A stretch of DNA of 64,000 nucleotides from Rhynochetos jubatus (taxonomy: Eukaryota > Chordata > Aves > Eurypygiformes > Rhynochetidae): positions 40,704,700 through 40,768,699 of the forward strand of contig CM050648.1 in assembly GCA_027574665.1 (NCBI GenBank), read 5' to 3'. The translations under genes were made by a program, and so were the position numbers. Positions 1 through 9,929 of the stretch are shown here, in pieces. Position 1 is the first letter of the stretch, and the number at the start of each line of letters is the position of its first letter. Under the pieces are notes generated by a model. That model was not told the origin of the DNA. It saw only the letters and a list, made by a program, of their open reading frames with translations, and ran no database searches.

Positions 1-2946
1 AAAGCACCTCCTAAAGGTGACCTCCCTATGTACCACGCCCATCCTCATTGTTCCTTAGTGCTCCAGCCACCCTTGCCCTATGTGTATGAAAGCTAGTCCC
101 TTTCCCAGAGAGCATAGAGGTTTACTTTTCAAGGCAGAACTGATCAGTTTGGCCCTTTGTTTTCCTCCTCATCCCCCATCACACTCATCTCTAGGGGAGG
201 AAAAGGAGATATTCAAAGAAGCAAAGTGCGTGGTCTGGGCATTCAGCTTCATATTCCTTCTCTGGTCCATTCAAACTGCCTGTTTCAGGCAAGTTTTGAA
301 GTGTTTCACACGTGCAAAACCTATTCAGGATGGACTGCAGCACAGCTTGATCTCTTTCTCAGTATGATCGTTTGATCTCAGCCCCTGCATTGTCTCCAAC
401 TTTTGAGCAGACCAATTTTTCTGCAGATATTTTTGTATAATTTTTAGATATTTTTAGAAGTTTACATTGCCTGTACACAAAAAGGAGAATGTTGTCCTTG
501 CAATGGGGAAAATGGCAAAAAGCCAAGCTATTTGTGACTTTCTCAGGGATTTCTGGTCAGGGCAGTGTGTCTTTGGTGAATAGGTCTCTGTAAACCTTAC
601 GCTCAGGAGATGGAAGATGAGGCACTTGCAAACAGAATGGATTTTGAGTTTTTATAAATACAAAAAAATGCAGGCTTTCTACTGTTTGATTGGGTGCTAT
701 TTTCATGGTTTAGTTATATTGAAAAGAAAGTAAATCTCTTGTGCAAATTTTTGTGCCTAGTAAGATTATTATAGGGTGCTGAATACATTAAGAATCTGCA
801 GAAGACAGTATTGGATTGATTTATGTTGTGTGGGCTAAACATACATTAGAAAAATGCAGTAAAGTTGTGAGATTTTGTGGTGAAATTGCCTTATGTACAC
901 ATATAGTAAAGGTATCCTAAATGGAATTTTGCCAAGAATCATTTATGGTCAAAAATAAAAGAAGTCAATAAGATAATATATATGCCATTTTATGCAAAAT
1001 GAAGTAAAAACAAATTCGATTTCTATCTTTTGGCTCAGTACTTTGCCATATGTTGTCTGAAACCTGTTGAGTTTAGAGATTTGAGTGCTACAAGTCATAT
1101 GAAGAGAACATGAATTCACCAGTGACACTGACAAGAAAGTTTGGTCCTGCAATGCTGATCTACTCTATCTCTCTCTCCCAAACTCTCCCTGAATCTATGG
1201 GTGCTCCAAAATATTACTTTAGGAGGGAATTTATAGACTTCAGTTAATTCATCTTTTTGTACTAAAACCAAGCATAAAATACTTGTGCTAATTGTACACT
1301 TCCTATCAGAAAATCCTGCATTTATTCATTGTGAACACAAAACGAGATTTTACTATGGACATGCATTAATATTTTATACTGTCTGATTGTTCAAGATTCA
1401 AAGCATTTAGAAGAATATCTCATCTAGCTTTTTCATTTACTAACCTCAAGATGTAATACATTTTTGTTTTTAATGAATTCATAAAACCAGGCTAGTATAC
1501 AACACTTGAAGTCCAGTGTATAGAAACAATAAGCTGTAGCACAAAACCTATAATGTTCATGAATGTTTGAAGGAACCAGGAAGTCCAAAATATATGGACT
1601 GGCTGAAGCCCGTCCTCTTAGTTTTAACCATTCATTATTTCCCAGTAGCAATTACTCAACATGTCATTCTATACTGAATGAATTCCAATCAATTACAAGT
1701 GATTGCACATCACTCTGCATCAATCAGAGGATAATTCTTGATTCGATGAGATGCAACGGGTGATGTCAATTACACTTTGTTGATGCTCTTTGATTGCGTA
1801 TTCTTTTGCAAATACTAGAGCACCTGAATTGTACCCCACTGACTAACCTGGCTGTTCTGCATCTCACAGGTTATGTCTAAAGTCACGAACATGAACAGAA
1901 ATGGCAAACTGTAGCCTGAAAGGTGCATAAACATCTATTAGCAGTAACACCACTGGGTAGTATGACAGATTGCGTTGCGACATGGAGCAATTAAGGGACC
2001 CACTGGAATATAGCCTGGGGAAAAAGGAATGAGATATGCCTCACTTTTTTTTTTTCCCCTTTTTTAGTTTTTCTTTATAATTGAGCTATAAGCCAGTTTC
2101 TTGGCTTCTTTTTTTGGTGTCATCTGGTTGTGTAAGCATGCACAGGCATTATGTTTGTACAAGCCTATCCCAAAGGTGTGTGTGTGTGGTTCATCAAAGC
2201 CTTGCATATGCACTTCATATCTACATCTAATACACTTAATGCCGTGACGTTCATGAGATGGTCTTGTGCCAGGGACAGTAGGCTCAAGCTATGCCAGTGT
2301 TATGGGATCAGTCCAAACATATTACCTACTGTTCCTGACAAGGCAAACCCTCAGTGAAGAAGGTGCTGCAGTCTTCTCTTACTGAGCAACAGACTGAAAG
2401 GTGCTTGAGCTAAGTGAAGGCTACTTATCAGGCCAAGGAGTAGTACTACAGTGTGGTACGTGCACAGATGTTTTTTCTTTATTTATTTTCTCTGAATTCT
2501 ATGTATTCTGGGGACAAGGAATAACAAACTTAACCTAGATAATTTCTTTGGACTTGCTGTAAGTAGCTTGGATAAAAAGGAACCATAGACATCAAACCCT
2601 GTTTTAAAACATAAACGTGTTTACTGGTTCAGTAAGACTCATGAGCAACAGATCTGCAATCCAGAAGCACAAAGAGAAGACCAATTATGTACCTTCATCC
2701 AGAAAGAAGTGAGGATAATCTGTGTGCTCGAATAGCAGTCACAGCAGCCTCAATTACTACTGTCTTTCTAATCATAACTGAAGGGTAGATGCAATGCATA
2801 GAACCCAGTGAGATATACTTCACTGTTATTCAATGAAAACCAGCCTTGAATTGGTGTTGTACTCTGAGAGAGTGCTCTTATAACCAAACTGTAGGGTTAC
2901 CATCAAGTAATACTCAAATGAATATAAATTCCTTATCATAGCAGGA
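1..2946. other. Unique AT-rich noncoding sequence
   Basis: No recognisable gene, RNA or mobile element is seen. Only short open frames occur, with no recognisable domain or codon pattern. A T-rich tract lies near 2045-2065. The stretch could be intergenic or intronic; the sequence does not decide. Confidence 0.6.
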
Positions 2947-2952
2947 TTTATT
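2947..2952 (-). other. Candidate poly(A) signal (AATAAA on the minus strand)
   Basis: The plus strand reads TTTATT, which is AATAAA on the minus strand. It lies about 263 bases past the stop codon of the candidate last exon at 3215-3316, a normal distance for a vertebrate 3' UTR. The hexamer is frequent in AT-rich DNA, so alone it means little. Its value is its position relative to that exon. Confidence 0.25.
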
Positions 2953-3214
2953 CAGAAATTATTCTTTTTACCGGGTTAATTTTGTGGGTTTTTTCCCATT
3001 TGAGAAAAACTAGTCACTATACAGAGAGAAGCCAAATCAAGTAGATTTCAAACTGAGGAAAAAGGAGAGGCATACAGAAAAGACTGACATAAATTCTGGC
3101 ATAATGTCTGTGCTTTTATATAGATTAAACATTCTGTAAAGAGACAGTAAATTATACAATGAAATGGGAGATGAGAACAATCAGCAGATGTAAAGGCTTA
3201 TGTCCAGGGTGTTC

Positions 3215-3316
3215 CTAGAAACACAAAACTGGCACCTTCTTGCCACCACAGTTGATACAGTTTGTATTTCTGTCATTCTGGGGCAGGGGATCCTCAGCAC
3301 AGGCCTTTCCAGATGA
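3215..3316 (-). CDS. Candidate last coding exon, unidentified protein
   Basis: On the minus strand a pyrimidine-rich stretch ending TTTGTGTTTCAG meets an open frame of 33 codons that ends in TAG at 3215-3217. The frame holds a CINCGG motif (C-x2-C) near its end, which would suit half of a small zinc-binding site, and finishes VPVLCF. It starts in phase 0, matching the phase in which the candidate exon at 3474-3612 ends. A poly(A) hexamer follows at 2947-2952. A second frame through the same segment is also open, so the reading is not unique. The protein is not recognised. It may be a real terminal exon, a relic, or chance; RNA evidence would decide. Confidence 0.28.
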   Translation of the reverse strand, partial: SSGKACAEDPLPQNDRNTNCINCGGKKVPVLCF

Positions 3317-3473
3317 CTGAAACACAAACAAATTATTTAACATAATGTTGTAATATTAACATGACAAAAGGGTTAATGAAAACAACAAGAAGACTTCTTC
3401 AGATGACTGTTTCCAAGAGATAATCTCTTGATGAATAATGAGACAACTCTAGCAGTCATGGTGAAGTTCTTAC

Positions 3474-3612
3474 TCTTTTATCCATTGTGGAAGTATCCAA
3501 TGAACCTTCCATACTGCAACGAAAATCTGATGTAGATCCCACAGAACCTATGAGCACAGAATATTCCAAGGGACCAGGAGACCACAATGTTTGAATTTCT
3601 AACCAATACACT
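3474..3612 (-). CDS. Candidate internal coding exon, unidentified protein
   Basis: A long pyrimidine tract ending in CATCATAG precedes the segment on the minus strand, and a good donor (AAAAGA followed by gtaagaac) closes it. One frame is open throughout: it starts VYWLEIQ, is serine-rich in the middle (GSVGSTSDF) and ends STMDKR in phase 0. That fits the phase-0 start of the candidate exon at 3215-3316 across a 157-base intron. An alternative acceptor two bases later (exon start 3610) exists. The incoming phase does not match the candidate exon at 4004-4111, so an unseen exon, another splice choice or decay would be needed. No family is recognised. Confidence 0.28.
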
Positions 3613-4003
3613 CTATGATGCACAAAAAGCAGGAAAACAAAACATTGAAAACATGAAATAATTGAAAAATTCTCATACAAGAAGCTCTAATACAGCTTCT
3701 GCAACTGTGCCTAATTGACCTTGAAGTCCTAGAATAAGCCAGGTTGGGAGACCCATTGCAGCACAGGTGAGTGTAGAGTGAGTTAAGTAAAAGCAAACCA
3801 GGACTGTTCTTAACTATATTTTTGGAACTGCCACTTTTCACATCTAGAAATGTTAATTTATTTCTGCCAGAAATCCATTCAACAGATTGAACAGAGCAGA
3901 ATTGAGTGAGGAACAGTTTTTGAGGGTCAGTGTGGGACCTGTGATGAAAACAGGAGGATTAAACACAAAACAGTAGCCAACTATCTGTTGAACCAGCACT
4001 AAC

Positions 4004-4111
4004 CTGCGATGCCTGAGCACTCTTAACTAAATGGCTTGTCACTTTCTCAATCTGTTGCTCTTCCCACTGGTGAAATATACAACATCCAAATGCAAGAGAA
4101 AAAATTGAGAC
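4004..4111 (-). CDS. Candidate internal coding exon, unidentified protein
   Basis: The minus strand shows a pyrimidine-rich acceptor ending GTTTGCAG, 108 bases (36 codons, phase 0 to phase 0), and a donor reading gttagtg. Only one frame is open across it. It begins with a short hydrophobic stretch (VSIFSLAFGCCIF) followed by a charged, glutamine-rich helix-like part (HQWEEQQIEKV). It lies just upstream, in minus orientation, of the candidate exons at 3474-3612 and 3215-3316, but its outgoing phase does not join the first of them directly. No known family is recognised. It could be chance. Confidence 0.22.
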
Positions 4112-4161
4112 CTGCAAACAGTGAAAGAAGTCTTTTGTGCCTGTAGACAGTCACCCTCAAC

Positions 4162-4252
4162 CTTTTGATCTGGATCAGGCAGGTCTTCTCCTGTATGTCG
4201 TAAGTTGTCTCCGATTCACTTGCATTTTTGGCATTGAAGGGATGGAGAGTCC
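4162..4252 (-). other. Exon-like segment with an in-frame stop
   Basis: The minus strand has an acceptor-like CTTCTGTCTAG, 91 bases, and a donor-like gttgag. The frame that would join in phase to the candidate exon at 4004-4111 contains the cysteine pair LQCQKCK, then a TGA stop at 4216-4218. Either this is a broken exon of a decayed gene, or the exon reading is wrong and the pattern is coincidence. Another frame is open throughout but does not join in phase. Confidence 0.12.
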
Positions 4253-4542
4253 CTAGACAGAAGCGAAAGTTATTGTTATAAAACGGATTAGAGAAATATA
4301 GCAACTGCTTGGTTCATCTCCATATTATTAAGAGAGTAAAACAGCAGGGCAGGAAAGTTTTCCTCATTTGCCAGTAGCCAAACTGTGGCCAACTTGGATT
4401 CTCTTCTTCTCTGATGGAATCTCTGCAGCCACATTGCAGGGTTAAAAATCACTTAATTTTTGTTTTGTAAATGCTTACTTGTGTCTTAAATATGCTAAAT
4501 GAAGCATTTTAAAACTAAAGAGAAGATTTACAAGCCTTAGAG

Positions 4543-4709
4543 ATGATCACAATGACTGGTGAGTTGCCCAGGAGAGCTGGCAAATTAAATGAATTATTGG
4601 AAACATCAGTTATTGGACATGACCAAAGAGAGCATAGCAGATGGAGTAGCTCCAAATCTTGTTGCATAATGGAAAATGTTGTACAGCCAATTCCAACTGT
4701 GAAAAGGGT
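4543..4709 (+). other. Exon-like open segment, open on both strands
   Basis: On the plus strand a frame starts at ATG 4543 and runs to a consensus donor (AAAAGG followed by gtaagaga). A polypyrimidine acceptor ending GTCTTTCAG lies about 70 bases further, after which the frame would stop almost at once. On the minus strand the same bases follow a strong acceptor (CCCTTTTCACAG) and are also open in one frame. Both readings cannot be trusted together. No product is recognised. Confidence 0.12.
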
Positions 4710-4789
4710 AAGAGAAAAAGTCAGGCTGGGCTCAAAAGCATGCTAAAAAACCTGCTTACTTTGGGTTTTGTCTTTCAGAAATGAAACAG

Positions 4790-6426
4790 TGACTTGTTGA
4801 TTATAATAACAACTGGAGGCTAAAAATCACCGCGTTCCTTCGGAAATAGCTTAGACTTTTAATGTATATTTGAGCTAGGGTGAAACTCCTCCATGTTTGT
4901 ATAAAGACTTGAGTAGCATTTTCTCTGGAAAATAGAGAGCATGTTCAAAACAGTTCTTCTCCAGAATAAAATGTCTCACATTTAGAAGCCAAAGTAGGAT
5001 TTCTGACTTGTGATGTCTGTTATTCATATAAAAATTTACTAGATCAAAATCATTAAGAAAACATGTAAAATGTTGCATTTTCAAGGCAATATGATATTCC
5101 ACAGATCTCTTAGCAGTATATTAAGTGTATCATTTGGCTCTAACAGCCTCATGTTCTAGAAGATGTAGTAACCAGTTCAAGCATCTTGAACATTTTGCAT
5201 TTAGAGTACGAGCTGCATATAATTAAACAAGTGCCTATGTCAGCAGGGAAATCTATTGAAGTGAGGATCTGATCATACTAACAGTTAATTTTGCAACTGT
5301 TTTCATGAATAGAAATGCTTCTGGTTATGCAAGCCTCAAAGCTGCTTCTATTCAAGTCGCTGGGACTATTGGAATCACTGAGAGTTCAGCAGAAACAGAA
5401 TCTAAGGCTTTATTATTTGAGCCACCAGCAGTTCTTGAAATGCTAGTGACTTCTGTAAAATGAAATTTTTGGAAGAGTGGAAAGTGAGTAATTTGGACAC
5501 ATAAATTGGACAAACTCTTTTGCAATACAAGGAGCTGTCCTAATGGGATTTCATGACCTTGGTGACCCACAGAGATTCAGCAGACAGCATATTTATTTGT
5601 TCAAAAATAACATTGATTTTAAGAAAGCAGTACATGATTTTACCAAACGTTTACATCAGAGGTTTCCTTCATGTTATAAGGATCAGTTGGCCTGAGATTG
5701 TAATGCAAACTGTAAATGTTGATCTCAATGGAAAACAACAATATTTTTAGATGGCTGAGGTAGTTTGTTTTTGAAAGGGCACCAATGAGTCGAAAAAGCA
5801 CACTAATAATGCTCCCCTATCATCTCATCCTAGGCAAGTGAGCTGAATTTAGCAAATAAGCTGCATACAAGGTTCTCCATGCTTGTCAAAATACGATGGC
5901 AATTAAACTGGCATTTATTCTGCACCTCATTTTTTTAAGGAATATATTTTTCAAGGCTTTGACAGTTAAAAACTATTTAGATTATTTATGACATTTCCAA
6001 TGAGTTAGTAACATTTTTTTATTGCATTGCATTTTGCATAATATAATTTGTCACTACTTCTTTATTAAGCTTGTTTTATATTCATAGTTGTCCCACAACA
6101 CTATATTTTCCTCTTTGTCAGCTCAGAACTTCATTATGAAGGATGAGGTTTTATCGTTTCCTAGTGATGCAAATGTCTACAGTGAATAAGTGTCATTATG
6201 CAGGAACAGGAATTTAGTTTTCCTCCATTAAGCAGCTAGGCTAATGACTCAACAAGTTTATAGCCCACCACAAAATTTGATAGCTTGGTGTGAGTTAAAC
6301 AAATGATGGTTACATATTTATATGAAAATGAAAGTGGCTTTTTGGGGCTGATGTTGTACTTCTCTCATTTAAAGCCTAGACTTTTATTTTTAATGTAAAG
6401 CAGGGACATTTTCAGTTATACCTTAA
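4790..6426. other. Unique noncoding sequence
   Basis: No gene or repeat is recognised. A run of overlapping TTGCAT-type words occurs at about 6021-6042. The rest is AT-rich single-copy-looking DNA. Confidence 0.55.
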
Positions 6427-6506
6427 GATGATGGTTGGACTCAATGATCTTAAAAGATTTTTCTAACCTAAACAATTCTATGACTCTATGATTCTGTGAT
6501 TCTATA
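6427..6506 (+). mobile_element. CR1 LINE 3'-end fragment
   Basis: The segment carries the CR1 3' terminus in plus orientation: GATGGTTGGACTCAATGATC, a diverged CTTTTCCAACC-like block, then four degenerate copies of the ATTCTATG octamer that ends CR1 elements. Only about 80 bases remain, as expected from the strong 5' truncation typical of CR1. Differences from the younger copies here suggest an older insertion. It has no coding content. Confidence 0.88.
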
Positions 6507-9500
6507 AGCATGTTTTCTATTTCTATATGACAGACATGACTCCTGTCTGACAACACCAACATCGGGAAACCAAAAAATACATATTTCATGGCCAACTTTC
6601 AAATCCCATTGACACTCATGGAAACATCCTCATTTAATAGTTTTGAATTCTCACTGTTTTTCATTATATGAAGAAAAAAGGCTATTCATAACAAACATTA
6701 CATCCAGTTTAAGATGATATATGCCATGTTATCAGCAATGGGATGTTTCCATCTGGGTACAATACCCGCTCAACACTGTCTCAGGGCCAGTGGACAAATA
6801 TATAGGCAAAACACTGCCAAGGTCTTTCTTTCCTTTATGCAGTCAGTTTTAAGTAATTAAAAGAATGTGTGAAAAAGACCTATTTGACTGTCTAATTCAT
6901 CTTCCCTCCAGTACAAATTTGTCCCTATGGTATATTTTTTCAAATGCTTTGCCTAATCTAATTCCAAATATGTCCAGGCTTAAAGCTTTCAGCATTTCCC
7001 CTGGGAGACTGTTTCTCAATTTAAGGGATCATGCTGTCAGGATTTTTATTCAGATATTTAGCTAAAGTTTAATTTTTTTCCTTAATTTCCATCTATATCT
7101 CCTGGGGACTGATTCCTGGCTGTCATAAACTGTAAGAGTTTCCCTAATTTCCTTTGGGTTTGGGCAGCGTATATCAGCTGAGAATCTGGTCAGGGTTTTC
7201 CCTTCCTACTATGCTAACGATTTTCGCCTCTGATACATTATACTATTAATCATCATGCTCACACTTAGTCATTGCATTCTGTATTTAATAACACTTTCAA
7301 ATCCCACTTTCTGATACCATATTGCTTGCTATGTCAATCATTCCATCCCATAATTCACCTATTAATCCATACTTCACGTAGAGATTAAAATCAGCTACAG
7401 AACTAGATGAAACTTCTCCATAGTGATGGAGTAGAACAGCTGCCATGATCACAAAAGAGGATTGTACTGAAGGCAATGAAGTAAGATCCTACTTTTAATA
7501 AATGTTGTATTTGATATTTCTGTTCTCAGATAAAAGAAAACAGAGCCAATAATATGATGGATTTTTTAAGATTTTTTTACAAAAGGACAAAAACTCCTCT
7601 ACTTTATATTTCAGTATTTGTAAATGAAAGCTGGCTGTTTCAAAACAACTCCATACTTCCTACCTACAATCTGCTGTGTGCCCCCAACACAGGCTCATAT
7701 TACTGACATAAAACTACCAATTCTCTATTAGCTTGTAAATCCACTAGTTCCACAATGGATGGATATTTTTAGAATATCATGCGAATACATTGGCACAACA
7801 GCACTCAAGACTGAACTGTCCCTAGCTCAACCCTCGAATTTTCTTCTTTTGTAGGTACTTTTGTTAATTTCTGGACTAGCTCATCACTGCAGCAAGCTTC
7901 AAAAGACCAAAATGAAACAAAACAATCTTTTCCTTTAGCAGAGTTCCCTGGTAATGAGTTTGTGTTTAAGAGATATTTTCAAAATAGCCAGTGTTTCTTG
8001 TTTTAAATTAAATCACAGCTCTCCTGTGCATTGAGACATAATAAATTGAGTTCCCTGAAACCACCAGTTCTTCAGATTTCCAAATCCAAATCAAAACAGT
8101 AACTAGGCTTTAATCAGCTAAATTTTGATCCACTATTCTCAGCTAATTTGGACCAGTAAACAAAGGCTCTTTTTTTTTTCTTGTTAATATTTCTTAGAAA
8201 GTGACAAAACAAGCAAGGTTCTGAGTGTTGGTGAGCGTATATTTACTTTTGGCAGTTTCTTATTCAAGGCACTTGATGTTCTGCCATGGCCCAGGCCTGC
8301 CCAATCTATTATTGCTCAAGAAATCTATCATGTTTTATAGTGGAGACTTAAGAAGATGATACCTGTTTATGTAGGATTATCTATAAGGCTGCCTTATTGA
8401 AGACCGCCTACTGTGTTGCTAAATGTCTGCAGTCAAATTGTGACTCACATAAAAGTCTTGAGCGCAGCATTTAGTCACTAATAATCTGCTGAAGCTTGGC
8501 AAAGTGGGATTGCTGTTGTGATGTGACCAAGCTCTTTTGAAAGTCAGATAGATTCACTCTTTGAACAAAGCACTAGGGCATCACAGAACAACCTGTGAAG
8601 AATACTTTTTATGAAGTGGTAAGTAAGGTTATCACTAGCAGGAGCTTGGTGGCTACATTACTTATTAGAAATATTGCAAAAGCAATGTCTGTTAATTATG
8701 ACACTGTACAATTCAATGGTACTTGAATGCCTTGACCTTGCTTACCTCTAATACTTACAGAGGTTCATCTACAACAGGAGTCGCTTTGACAGTGTCAAGG
8801 CAGTACACATTTTTGAGTAATGGTGAGAGCACACAGAAGTTTATTTTTGGTTCTGTGAACTTCTTGAGCCATGTACCATTAGTGCTAGGAAACAGTATTT
8901 CAAGAGCTTGAGCAATGTGCCCTTAAGGGATGCTCATGGCATTGAGAAGTACATTTAGATAGAATTTCAAACTATTGCTTCAGTAGATTCTTGTGAGCAG
9001 TTGATCATTTGATCATGTTCCAGACTGTAGGCTTAGATTGGCAGCATTCTTTTTGCTACAGTAGAAATAAACCTCCCAGGTAGAATGTATAATGTTAGTT
9101 TTTATAGAAAGAGGGAAAAAAAAAAGCATGAACTAGTTCATAAGTTGGCTTTCAGTTAGTTTTACATATTAGCAGTCACAAAAATGAGGTTGGTGGCCTT
9201 GGGCAATGAATTCAATCACTTCATCTTTCCAAGTAGCAACCCTATTTTTGCTTCCCTTCAGGCACACACTCACAGGGCAATCACGTTGAATTCTCAATTC
9301 AAGTATGAACAGTTAGCTAAGATTTTCTCTCAACAAAACACATTATGGAAAATTTACGGAAAATCAGGCAGTTATAGAAAATCCCAAAAGTTAGATTTTG
9401 GTAAGGTGATAGCTCTAGGGTTTCAAATAAGAAAATCAAACAGCTGATCAAGACTAATCCGTGATACAGAAGTTATGCTCAATTCCTTCTTCTAATAGAT

Positions 9501-9907
9501 GTTACAGACCCTGTGAGAAGTGAGACAACAGTCCAGGTCTATAGCTAAGGATCAGGGGTACAAATAAGGAAGTTACAAAGGCAACTAGACTTTTTTTTTT
9601 TACAGGTCTCAGTAGATAGATGGTGGATATGCTAGAACTGATGATCTGGAGAAGGTACCTCCAATTCAGGTTGAAATATTAGTGAACATTCCCACTGATG
9701 ATATTGTCCTGGGTTGACAGTATCTTTTTTCAGAGTGTTGGATTTGGTTTTCATAAGAATAAAGGTCACATGTTATTTTGTATCACAGAGAGTTATCACC
9801 TACTGTTGATGCAAAATAGAAAATAAACAATACTGTCATGTTGTGTGTCAAACAGGTAGGTAGAGACAGCATGTTCTGAGCCCCCTATAAAACTCCAGCA
9901 AGCAAGC
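6507..9907. other. Unique AT-rich noncoding sequence
   Basis: No gene, RNA or mobile element is recognised. Short open frames (for example 6865-7065 and 9184-9447) have no recognisable domains and no convincing exon borders. Confidence 0.55.
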
Positions 9908-9929
9908 AAAAAAAAAAAAAAAAAAAAAA
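9908..9929 (+). repeat. Poly(A) tract, 22 A
   Basis: An uninterrupted run of 22 A follows AGCAAGC. No SINE or LINE body is recognised on its 5' side, so it is annotated as a simple homopolymer and not as the tail of a retrocopy. Confidence 0.95.

Noticed and set aside
9703..9850. Possible second LTR start (TGTCCTGGGTTGACAG)
   Set aside because: Only the first bases resemble an avian LTR terminus. The following sequence does not continue the match.
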